64,000 bases of DNA from assembly GCA_003023725.1 (NCBI GenBank), contig PXYT01000002.1, forward strand, positions 1 to 64,000, read 5' to 3'. The position numbers were made by a program, and so were the translations under genes. This DNA is from Sulfobacillus benefaciens (GTDB lineage Bacteria > Bacillota > Sulfobacillia > Sulfobacillales > Sulfobacillaceae). Below the pieces are notes generated by a model. That model was given only the letters and a program-made list of their open reading frames with translations. It was not told the DNA's origin and did not search any database. Below, piece after piece: positions 52,876 through 61,604 of the stretch (positions are counted from its first letter, which is position 1; every line of letters starts with the position of its first letter).

Positions 52876-54276
52876 ATGCCACACATTTATGCGGTGACAA
52901 ACGTTCCACCGGAAATTCTTGCCTATGGTATGGCCAAATACTCGCGTTCCAATCGATCATTGGAAGACAACCTCCGCGAACTGTCCGACGATCAAGCGGC
53001 AAAATTTCTCCAGACTTTTTATTTCGATTATGGCCATGCCTCCATTGCCGACCTGGCTCATGTCGCGGTTGCCATAGAAGACATTTCGATTTTGGCAGCC
53101 ATGGACATCGTCGACGAACCCCTGTGGGATGGACAGGAACGATCGACACGCTATCAAAATTTTGATGGCTCAGCATATTACCGTCCCGAGGATGTTCCGG
53201 CGGATTATGACCTTGCCACCCATGAACTATTTGACTTGTATCGCCGCGTTCAAGAACAAAGCCTGGCCATTCTCACTGACGAGTACCCCAAACCCCCCGC
53301 CATGCTCGAAAAGACCTATAGACGGACAATACGGGCACGAGCCTTTGATATTGCCCGTTATTGTCTGCCGCTCAACACCTTGACGAGCCTTGGGCAAATC
53401 ACTAGCGCGCGTGTTCTGGAACAGCAAATCCGGCGGCTCATGGCATCTCCTTTACCAGAGATCCGAGAGATTGCTCAGCAGCTAAAAGACGGTATTACTG
53501 AGCGTCCTGCGGTGGATATATCGGCGCCAGACCAAAGCCATCCAGTATTGCCGACACTGGTTAAGCATAGTGAAGCCGATTCCTATCGTGTAAGCTTGCG
53601 CAACATTTTTGAGCCGTTGGCCAAAAAAGTGCCCTCGCTGCCATCCACAAATGTGGAACTGACAATTGATGCTCCCATCACGGAATCCCAAATAGCCCAG
53701 TTACTCTATGCTCACGGCCAAGCCTCGTACCACTCTTGTCTAGTTTATGCCCAAGATATGTCAAATGCGGAAAAGGACGAGCTTCTTTCAGTGGCTCTCG
53801 CAGAGCGGGGAAAACATGACGCTTGGCCCCGCTACCTGCGCCAAGCGCCGCTACAGTTCGATTTAGTTGTGGATGTCGGAGCCTTCCGAGACTTCAACCG
53901 TCATCGCCGGGTCCAGAAAATTGCTCAACACCTCAATCCGGAAATGCTATTTGCCGTTCCAGAACCATTGATTCGGTCCCGATCCGAGGACGAGTATAAA
54001 GCAATCTTGACTCAGCATTATCGCTGCTTATCGGCCTTGCCTGACCCTCAATTGGCGTCTTATGTTCTGCCGTTGGCCCATCGCCGGCGCTTTCTTATGA
54101 GCATGGACCTGCCTGAAGCGGCCTACATCATCGAACTGCGCAGCCGCTCACAAGGTCATTTCAGCTACCGCCACATTGTTTGGAAGATGTATGAGGCAAT
54201 ACAGTCACGCTTGCCTGAATTCGCCCGTCACATTCGGGTAACTCCTCCCGAGGATTTTAATCCCTTTCAGCGGTGA
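52876..54276 (+). CDS. Double-domain ThyX-like flavin-dependent thymidylate synthase
   Basis: A 466-residue protein made of two ThyX-like halves; ordinary ThyX has about 220-250 residues and acts as a tetramer. First half: HASIADLAHVAVAIEDISIL, GQERSTRYQNF and RTIRARAFDIARYCLPLNTL correspond to the substrate-binding part. Second half: FRDFNRHRRVQKIAQHLNP carries RHR as in the ThyX signature RHRxxSxNxxSxR, and RSRSQGHFSYRHIVWKM the rear part. The signature is split between halves: the first has the ERSTRY piece but not RHR. It would make dTMP from dUMP using FAD and methylene-tetrahydrofolate, if active. Overlaps the convergent glgB by 20 bases. Confidence 0.8.
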   Translation: MPHIYAVTNVPPEILAYGMAKYSRSNRSLEDNLRELSDDQAAKFLQTFYFDYGHASIADLAHVAVAIEDISILAAMDIVDEPLWDGQERSTRYQNFDGSAYYRPEDVPADYDLATHELFDLYRRVQEQSLAILTDEYPKPPAMLEKTYRRTIRARAFDIARYCLPLNTLTSLGQITSARVLEQQIRRLMASPLPEIREIAQQLKDGITERPAVDISAPDQSHPVLPTLVKHSEADSYRVSLRNIFEPLAKKVPSLPSTNVELTIDAPITESQIAQLLYAHGQASYHSCLVYAQDMSNAEKDELLSVALAERGKHDAWPRYLRQAPLQFDLVVDVGAFRDFNRHRRVQKIAQHLNPEMLFAVPEPLIRSRSEDEYKAILTQHYRCLSALPDPQLASYVLPLAHRRRFLMSMDLPEAAYIIELRSRSQGHFSYRHIVWKMYEAIQSRLPEFARHIRVTPPEDFNPFQR

Positions 54277-56158
54277 GTTTTTCCAAAAACAATGCACCCA
54301 GGGGTGGCAACGTCAAATTCAAGGACACCGGCCGCCCTTGCCACGGTGTATGCTCACTCTGCACGTGTCCCCCATTTCCCTGATTGCTCCCTCCGTATTC
54401 AACACTGTCCGTGTTGAGGATCTCTCGCCAATCAGCGTGACTAGACACGCCTAAACGATAGCCGTACCGTGGAACCGGAGTAAAATTGAAGACGCACAAA
54501 ATTTCCTCTGCACGACTCTGACGAACGAAACTCAATACGCTGGCGTCACGGTCATTCAGCTCACGCCACTCAAATCCCTGCGGGTCATAGTCGAAAGCAA
54601 ATAATGCATCGTGTTGGCTATAAATGAGATTTAAATCCTCTACGAATCGAAATACTCCGTGGTGTCCCGGGTCATCCAGCAAGTCCCAGTCAATCTGACG
54701 GTCATGTGACCACTCGCGCCACTGTGCAAGCTCGGCCCCCATAAACAGGAGTTTTTTTCCGGGAGTCGCATACATGTAAGCCAGAAGCAAGCGTAAATTG
54801 GCCAATTTTTGCCATTTGTCACCGGCCATCTTACTGAACAGAGATCCTTTCCCATGAACCACTTCGTCATGGGACAATGGAAGGATAAATCGTTCACTCA
54901 GGGCATACATCGGGCGAAAAGTCAGCAAATCATGATGATACCGCCGATATATCGGATCTTTGCTCATGTAGACCAGGGTGTCATGCATCCAACCCATATC
55001 CCACTTAAAATCAAAATCCAATCCGCCATCGTCCGGTTTTCCTGTTACGCGAGGCCAGGCTGTAGACTCTTCGGCAACCATAATCACCCCGGGAAAAGTC
55101 TGATGGACCACCTGATTGACTTGCTGCAAAAAACTAATGGCCTCCAGATTTTCGTGGCCGCCATACCGGTTCGGTATCCATTGACCGGGTTCACGGCCAA
55201 AATCCAGATAGAGCATGGAACTCACCGCATCCACCCGCAACCCGTCCGCATGATAGTAATCCAACCAAAACACGGCACTCGAAAGCAAGAAACTGCGCAC
55301 TTCATTGCGCCCATAGTTGAAAAGGTAACTATGCCACTGAGGATGAACTCCTTGCCGGGGATCAGCATGTTCATAGAGGTGAGTCCCATCAAACTCACCC
55401 AGTCCAAAATCGTCCGTGGCAAAGTGGGACGGAACCCAGTCCAGAATAACCCCGAGTCCATTTTGGTGACAACGGTCGATAAAATACATCAAGTCTTGAG
55501 GCGTTCCAAAGCGAGATGACGGTGCAAAATAAGAGGTGGTTTGATATCCCCAGGACCCATAGTAAGGATGTTCCATGACCGGAAGCAGCTCAATATGCGT
55601 AAACCCGCGTTGTTTCACGTAAGCAATCAAATCGTCGGCCAGTTCCCGGTAACTTAAAGACGTACCGTCAGGATGTTTTTTCCAGGAACCCAGATGAACC
55701 TCATAAATACTCAACGGCTTGACCCTAGCATCAAAACGAGCACGATTGTCAAGCCACTCGCGATCTTGCCAGACGTAATCCCACCGAATAACAACCGACG
55801 CGGTTTTCGGCGGGACTTCCATGGCAAAAGAGACGGGATCCGCCTTTTCTTTTGACACACCCTGTCTCGAATTTTCAACATAATATTTATATAAGCTTCC
55901 GGGTTCGACATCGTCCAGGGTTGTAACATAGATGCCGGAACTCCCCAGTGGTAGCATAGGATTTTGGGATCGGTTCCAGCCGTTGAAATCCCCGATGAGC
56001 GATACACGCGTTGCCGCTGGAGCCCAAACGGCAAACCGCACGGTCTTGGACTCCGGGTCAATATATTGTGCGCCAAAATGACGATACATCTGGCTCAACG
56101 TGCCTTCGTTGAACAGATACAGTGTTTCATCATCCAACGTCTTTGGCATTATTCCCAC
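54257..56158 (-). CDS. glgB: 1,4-alpha-glucan branching enzyme
   Basis: A 633-residue GH13 branching enzyme. An N-terminal CBM48 region (VRFAVWAPAATRVSLIGDFN) precedes the barrel with catalytic Asp in DGLRVDAVSSML, Glu in IMVAEESTAWP and Asp in LPLSHDEVVHGK. It adds alpha-1,6 branches to glucan chains. The start is GTG at 56158 or ATG at 56149. It is the last gene of the glgE-treS-glgB run, 162 bases after the treS stop, so it completes the GlgE glucan pathway. Confidence 0.95.
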   Translation of the reverse strand: MGIMPKTLDDETLYLFNEGTLSQMYRHFGAQYIDPESKTVRFAVWAPAATRVSLIGDFNGWNRSQNPMLPLGSSGIYVTTLDDVEPGSLYKYYVENSRQGVSKEKADPVSFAMEVPPKTASVVIRWDYVWQDREWLDNRARFDARVKPLSIYEVHLGSWKKHPDGTSLSYRELADDLIAYVKQRGFTHIELLPVMEHPYYGSWGYQTTSYFAPSSRFGTPQDLMYFIDRCHQNGLGVILDWVPSHFATDDFGLGEFDGTHLYEHADPRQGVHPQWHSYLFNYGRNEVRSFLLSSAVFWLDYYHADGLRVDAVSSMLYLDFGREPGQWIPNRYGGHENLEAISFLQQVNQVVHQTFPGVIMVAEESTAWPRVTGKPDDGGLDFDFKWDMGWMHDTLVYMSKDPIYRRYHHDLLTFRPMYALSERFILPLSHDEVVHGKGSLFSKMAGDKWQKLANLRLLLAYMYATPGKKLLFMGAELAQWREWSHDRQIDWDLLDDPGHHGVFRFVEDLNLIYSQHDALFAFDYDPQGFEWRELNDRDASVLSFVRQSRAEEILCVFNFTPVPRYGYRLGVSSHADWREILNTDSVEYGGSNQGNGGHVQSEHTPWQGRPVSLNLTLPPLGALFLEKLTAERD

Positions 56159-56320
56159 CAGCCTTTCCGACCCTTTTCAGGGACCTGCCGAGGTTTGTCG
56201 TATCCATCCCGTATTCCCACTCTTCCATGCACTTCGAGCACACGCTCTGATACTCCTTTCGCCTTCCGGTCGCAGAGGGTTTTTCAACCTGCCTTCCAAA
56301 ATTCGCAGCCGCGTGGCCTT

Positions 56321-59300
56321 TCAGGTTTCCGGTTCCAAGAGACTCATGACACCTTCCACTGGAATATGGACCCAGTCGGGACGATTGTGCAATTCATACT
56401 GGAGTTCATAAAGAGCCTTTTCTAAAAGGAACGCGGTTAACCAATGCGAATCTCTGTCCGGAACCAGCCTCGGGTCCATATTCTCTTGATAAGCTTCTAA
56501 AAATTTGCTAGTGGTCAATTCAAACCAGACCTTAGCCCAACGCTGAAGTTTTTCGCCTTGCATCCCAAAGCTTCGTTGATGAACACTTTGGGTAAAAACA
56601 GCGTAATGAAAAGACCGAATCATTCCCGCCACGTCTTTCAGTGGTGAACGCTTTATCCGGCGACGGCTTAGAGGCACTAACGGCTCTCCTTCAAAGTCTA
56701 TCACTACGAAGTCTCTTCCGGTGAAAAGCAATTGCCCCAGATGATAATCTCCATGACACCGAAATTTGGCTCCTTGAACGGTCTTCCTAACAGCTTGTTC
56801 AAAAATTTTTTGAATTTGGCTGCGTCGTTCGAGAATCTTCTGGGCTGCTTTGACTGTATCCTCATGCCGCAACAGTGATAAGGATTGTTCCAGGTCTGTT
56901 AATGCCCTGTCAGCATTTTGACGCATGGACTGATACATAGCGCGCTGATCGAGCGCAGAAAATGGTTCCGGCCGGAAATCCGGACTGGTAACATCAGACG
57001 CGAGCAACATGTGCATCTCCGCGGTTTTCCGACCCAACAACACGGCCTGACCGCTATACTCACCCATAGCGGCCAACACGTCGTCGCCATACATCGGAAG
57101 CGAAGGATTAGCCCACCAATTCCGGTATGAGACGGGATGTACGATCAAACCCTGCGCGGCGATCGTCTCAAAATACCTGCCCAGATGGTCCAGCGTATAG
57201 CTCCAACCGTCACCTTCATTCGTGACATACTCCTGAAGGATGGCAAGCTGCGCTTCCATGTTGTGGTGGCGGTAGTTAAAACCCAGCAAAGTTTGAGGCG
57301 TGATATGTCGGCCGCGGTGCTCGGTCATAAACTGTCCAATTTCCCAATCGGGATTGACTCCGTCCTCCAGACGGCGAAAGATTTTGAGGATCCATCGATC
57401 GCCATACACGACCGAGGTATTGCTCTGTTCCACTTTGAGAGGCGTGGGTTCGATATGTCCGGATGAAAGACGGTGATTCTGGCCCCGCCATCCCTGAGTG
57501 GCTCTCCGTTCAATTTGCCGACCCGCCAAACGTTCCGAAAGAATCCAGCTTTGAGCGAGATGGCGCCAAAATCTCGGACTGTCCGTTGCCTCAATGAGAT
57601 TCCACTCTTCTCCTTTCAACACGAATTTGCCAAGAGCCGAGTCATCTTCACCCTGTTGACACAACATAGGCAAAACATAACGTTCTTCCGATCCGCCCTG
57701 GTATCGGACGCGCAGAACCCAAAATCCTCCGCGTTCCCACGCGGGGGCCCAAGCTTCATGCTTCACTCCCATAATCCGACGACCTTTACCTGCAAACCAC
57801 CGCTGATAAGGCAGGTAGCCGATCAGAGGTTTTTCCAGAGCTTCCAGAACCTCTGAAAGCTGGCCGAAATCATCAATTTCCATTATTTCCGACGGCAATG
57901 ACGGCGTTATTTCCTCGACGACATTGATATCCTGCAGTTGAAACAAATAAAAATCGTGAGGCCCTAGGGTATAAACAGTGTTCGGTTGAGTAATGGCGGG
58001 AAAGTTGCTGCGGGAAAACAGTTCGATTACCGCCTGTCCCATCAGTTCCTGGCTTTCGATCGTCACGGCCTGAACAAAGCGCGATAAGTTGGCCACAATA
58101 AGAAACCTGTCATCTTCAAATTCCCGCACGAAGGCCAAGACCTTCGCGTTATCGGAATTCAGAAAGCGTACAGTTCCCCGCCCAAAGGCCTGGGAAGATT
58201 TTCGTAACGCAATCATACGCCGGGTCCACCACAAAAAACTGGACGGATTATTTTGCTGTGCCTCCACATTGACTGATTCATAGTGGTATTCCGGATCCAC
58301 AATCACCGGCAGGCAAAGACGCTGAGGATTGACCCGAGAAAATCCGGCGTTGCGGTCCGGACTCCACTGAAAGGGTGTCCGCACGCCATCTCGATCACCC
58401 AAATACACATTGTCGCCCATCCCAATTTCGTTTCCATAATACAGGACAGGAGTCCCCGGCAGTGTCATTAACAGGGCATTCATCAGTTCCATACGTCGCC
58501 TGTTGTTGTCCAATAAGGGAGCAAGTCGCCGGCGGATTCCGACATTAATGCGAAATTGTCGTTCCTTTCCATAGACACGGTACATATAATCTCGCTCTTC
58601 ATCCGTCACCATTTCCAAGGTCAATTCGTCATGATTCCGTAAAAAAATGGCCCACTGGCAACAATGCGGAACCGGCGGCGTGTGCTCAAGAATATCAATA
58701 ATCGGGTAGCGGTCCTCCATGTAGAGTGCCATAAACATTCGTGGCATCACGGGGAAGTGGAAAGCCATATGACACTCATCACCGTTGCCAAAATACAAAG
58801 CAGCATCCTCAGGCCACTGATTCGCTTCCGCTAACAGCATCCGATTGGAATATTTTGAATCAATATGTGCCCGCAATTCCCGCAGAAAAGCATGAGTTTC
58901 TGGTAAATTTTCGCAATTTGTTCCCTCACGTTCGAACAGGTAGGGAATGGCATCCAGTCTGAGACCGTCCACTCCCATATCCATCCAGAAATCCAAAATT
59001 TTGAAGACTTCTCTCTTGACGGCAGGATTGTCAAAATTCAGATCCGGCTGATGCGAGTAAAACCGATGCCAATAATATGCTTGGGCCACATCATCATAAG
59101 TCCAGTTGGACCGTTCAAAATCTGGGAAAATGATGCGCGCATCCGCATATTTGTCAGGTGTGTCACTCCACACGTAATAATCACGGTAGCGACCATGTGG
59201 CGGAGATTGCCGGGCTCGCTGAAACCATGGATGCTGGTCGGAGGTATGGTTTATGACTAATTCGGTGATGACTTTCAAACCCAGTTCGTGCGCACGCTTC

Positions 59301-59578
59301 AAAAAGCGACGAAAATCTCGCAGCGTGCCATATTCGGGATTAATGTTCATATAATCGGAAATATCATAACCATCGTCCTTCCGAGGGGAAGGATAAAACG
59401 GAAGAAGCCACAGGGCCGTGACTCCAAGTTCGGCTAGATACTCAAGCTTCTGGGTAAGCCCAACAAAATCGCCAATTCCGTCCTGATTGCTATCATAAAA
59501 AGTACGAACGTGCAATTCATAAATAATAGCGTCCTTGTACCAGTCAGGACGTTCTTCAATACGTTGGCCGTTGCGCAA
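56321..59578 (-). CDS. treS: Trehalose synthase-maltokinase fusion
   Basis: About 1085 residues. Residues about 1-560 are a GH13 trehalose synthase (DAIIYELHVRTFYDSNQDGI; catalytic Asp in VDGLRLDAIPYL, Glu in LLAEANQWPED, Asp in FLRNHDELTLEM), converting trehalose to maltose. Residues about 620-1085 are a maltokinase (Mak/Pep2) with phosphotransferase motif CHGDYHLGQLLFTG and VVIDFEGEP, making maltose 1-phosphate with ATP. The start is TTG at 59578 with GAGGGGATTTAAG upstream, directly after the glgE stop, so the two genes are coupled. Fused TreS-Mak is known in several phyla. It supplies the donor for GlgE. Confidence 0.94.
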   Translation of the reverse strand: MRNGQRIEERPDWYKDAIIYELHVRTFYDSNQDGIGDFVGLTQKLEYLAELGVTALWLLPFYPSPRKDDGYDISDYMNINPEYGTLRDFRRFLKRAHELGLKVITELVINHTSDQHPWFQRARQSPPHGRYRDYYVWSDTPDKYADARIIFPDFERSNWTYDDVAQAYYWHRFYSHQPDLNFDNPAVKREVFKILDFWMDMGVDGLRLDAIPYLFEREGTNCENLPETHAFLRELRAHIDSKYSNRMLLAEANQWPEDAALYFGNGDECHMAFHFPVMPRMFMALYMEDRYPIIDILEHTPPVPHCCQWAIFLRNHDELTLEMVTDEERDYMYRVYGKERQFRINVGIRRRLAPLLDNNRRRMELMNALLMTLPGTPVLYYGNEIGMGDNVYLGDRDGVRTPFQWSPDRNAGFSRVNPQRLCLPVIVDPEYHYESVNVEAQQNNPSSFLWWTRRMIALRKSSQAFGRGTVRFLNSDNAKVLAFVREFEDDRFLIVANLSRFVQAVTIESQELMGQAVIELFSRSNFPAITQPNTVYTLGPHDFYLFQLQDINVVEEITPSLPSEIMEIDDFGQLSEVLEALEKPLIGYLPYQRWFAGKGRRIMGVKHEAWAPAWERGGFWVLRVRYQGGSEERYVLPMLCQQGEDDSALGKFVLKGEEWNLIEATDSPRFWRHLAQSWILSERLAGRQIERRATQGWRGQNHRLSSGHIEPTPLKVEQSNTSVVYGDRWILKIFRRLEDGVNPDWEIGQFMTEHRGRHITPQTLLGFNYRHHNMEAQLAILQEYVTNEGDGWSYTLDHLGRYFETIAAQGLIVHPVSYRNWWANPSLPMYGDDVLAAMGEYSGQAVLLGRKTAEMHMLLASDVTSPDFRPEPFSALDQRAMYQSMRQNADRALTDLEQSLSLLRHEDTVKAAQKILERRSQIQKIFEQAVRKTVQGAKFRCHGDYHLGQLLFTGRDFVVIDFEGEPLVPLSRRRIKRSPLKDVAGMIRSFHYAVFTQSVHQRSFGMQGEKLQRWAKVWFELTTSKFLEAYQENMDPRLVPDRDSHWLTAFLLEKALYELQYELHNRPDWVHIPVEGVMSLLEPET

Positions 59579-59579
59579 C

Positions 59580-61559
59580 TTAAATCCCCTCTTCGATTCG
59601 CAATAAATGAGCATTATATCCATCGGGACGAAGTTCCACGTAATTATATGGTCCCTGCCATGCGTAACGCGCTCCTGTTAGCAAGTCATGGACTACAAAA
59701 TGTGCATCTTCTTTCAGGCCCAAAGCACGCATATCCAGCGCTGTCCAGCCTGATTGCGTATACATTGGATCAAGATTTATCACCATGAGCAAAACTGACT
59801 CATTATTCTGATCCCGTTTGCTGTACACAAGAATCTGCGGATTGTCTATCTGATGGAAAGCCAGAACCGATCCGTGCTTCAACGCGGCCTCATGGTGCCG
59901 AATTCCGTTGACTTTGCGGATGATGTTCTGAATATTGGGTTCCCGGCTCAAATCCCAGGACCGCACCTCGTATTTCTCCGAATGATTATATTCTTCGCCA
60001 CCGACAAACAGGGGCTCATGCTCCAAAAGTTCAAAAGCCGGCCCGTATATACCATAATTCGGCGACAGAGTCGCAGCGAGGATGAACCGCACCGTAAAGG
60101 CAGAGGGCAAACCCGTCTGTAAATATGACGTCAAAATGTCGGGCGTATTCGGCCAAAAGCTAGGCCGGAAATATTCCTTCTTGTCCCCGAAAACCAACTC
60201 AGAGACATAATCCCGCAGTTCTTGCGCGGTGTTTCGCCATGCGAAATACGTATAGGACTGAGAAAATCCGAGTTTGGATAAAGCCTCCATCAACTTGGGC
60301 CGCGTGAATGCCTCCGACAGAAAGATCACGTCGGGAAAGCGGTCTTTCATCTGCGAGATAAACCACTCCCAGAACGGCAACGGCTTTGTATGGGGATTGT
60401 CCACCCGGAAAATTCGCACCCCTCGTTCCGCCCAAAATATCGTTACGTCCAGCAAAGCCTGCCATAAAGCCGGCCAGTCCTCGCAGTCAAAATTCAACGG
60501 GAAAACGTCCTCATATTTCTTCGGCGGATTCTCAGCATACTGAATGCTCCCATCAGGAAAATGACGGAACCACTCGGGATGTTCCACGACCCAAGGATGA
60601 TCCGGTGAACATTGAAATGTCAAATCGAGGGCTAACTCCATGTTTAAAGTATTCACGCGTTGAACAAAATGATCGAAGTCCTCTAGCGTGCCCAATTGAG
60701 GGTGAATGGCTGTATGTCCTCCTTCCGGACCTCCTATGGCCCAAGGGCTGCCTGGATCCCCGGGGGAAGCTACTGTGTGGTTATTGGACCCCTTTCGGTG
60801 TTTCAGTCCAATGGGATGAATAGGCGGAAGGTAGACAACATCGAATCCCAAGTCAGCAACGTAGGAGAGAAAGTCCTCGCATTCTCTCAAGTTTCCGTGA
60901 CTACCTTTCCGGGAAGGGCAGGAACGGGGGAAAAATTCATACCATGCTCCGAAACCCGCCCGTTCCCGGTCAACCCGGACGGAAAAAATCCGCGAACTCG
61001 CAATGTGAGACACATCGGGACATGACCGCATAATCTCCTCTAGCCGTGAAGAGCGAAGCAGGGATTCGCATTCGTCTCGGGGGGCGCGATCAAAACGGTT
61101 GATCCAGCTTTCGAGTTCCTTGATAGTATGCACAACAGGTGCCGAATCTTGGTAGGGTCGAGAATATAAAGCCAGACGCTTTCCGACGATTTCTCTGCCG
61201 ATTTGCAACTCCACATCGATATCTTGATTCAAAGACAATTTCTTGTTGAAGCGTTGGCCCCAGCTCAGAAATTCGTCAATCCACCCCTCAACCACATATT
61301 CGTACAATCCCAATTCTCGAACATCAAATTCTGCTCGATAGCGGTCGTTATCGAGAGCCTGGAGCGGTACATATGACCAGGATGTGTTGGGAACTCGTCT
61401 ATACCCCAAACGCCCGCCCACAATATCGTGGCCGTCAGCCACCAAATCTGCCTCAACGCTTACCGTATCGCCGATAATCCGTTTAATAGGATACCGCCCA
61501 CCGTCGATGGTTGGTACGACATGAAAGATATAAACACGCATGCGCCCGTCCTGCGTCAT
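59580..61559 (-). CDS. glgE: Maltosyltransferase GlgE
   Basis: A 659-residue GH13_3 enzyme (alpha-1,4-glucan:maltose-1-phosphate maltosyltransferase). The N-terminal domain (RVYIFHVVPTIDGGRYPIKR) has the typical start PxIDGGRxPxK; the barrel has catalytic Asp in FRVDNPHTKPLPFWEW and Glu in VIFLSEAFTRPKLM, and WPNTPDILT. It extends glucan chains two glucoses at a time from maltose 1-phosphate. Upstream and downstream genes (GH57, TreS-Mak, GlgB) make up the whole trehalose-to-glucan path. Confidence 0.96.
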   Translation of the reverse strand: MTQDGRMRVYIFHVVPTIDGGRYPIKRIIGDTVSVEADLVADGHDIVGGRLGYRRVPNTSWSYVPLQALDNDRYRAEFDVRELGLYEYVVEGWIDEFLSWGQRFNKKLSLNQDIDVELQIGREIVGKRLALYSRPYQDSAPVVHTIKELESWINRFDRAPRDECESLLRSSRLEEIMRSCPDVSHIASSRIFSVRVDRERAGFGAWYEFFPRSCPSRKGSHGNLRECEDFLSYVADLGFDVVYLPPIHPIGLKHRKGSNNHTVASPGDPGSPWAIGGPEGGHTAIHPQLGTLEDFDHFVQRVNTLNMELALDLTFQCSPDHPWVVEHPEWFRHFPDGSIQYAENPPKKYEDVFPLNFDCEDWPALWQALLDVTIFWAERGVRIFRVDNPHTKPLPFWEWFISQMKDRFPDVIFLSEAFTRPKLMEALSKLGFSQSYTYFAWRNTAQELRDYVSELVFGDKKEYFRPSFWPNTPDILTSYLQTGLPSAFTVRFILAATLSPNYGIYGPAFELLEHEPLFVGGEEYNHSEKYEVRSWDLSREPNIQNIIRKVNGIRHHEAALKHGSVLAFHQIDNPQILVYSKRDQNNESVLLMVINLDPMYTQSGWTALDMRALGLKEDAHFVVHDLLTGARYAWQGPYNYVELRPDGYNAHLLRIEEGI

Positions 61560-61604
61560 CCCACCGCTCCTTACAAGCTAATTACTGCTTGCACCCCGAC
61601 CCCG

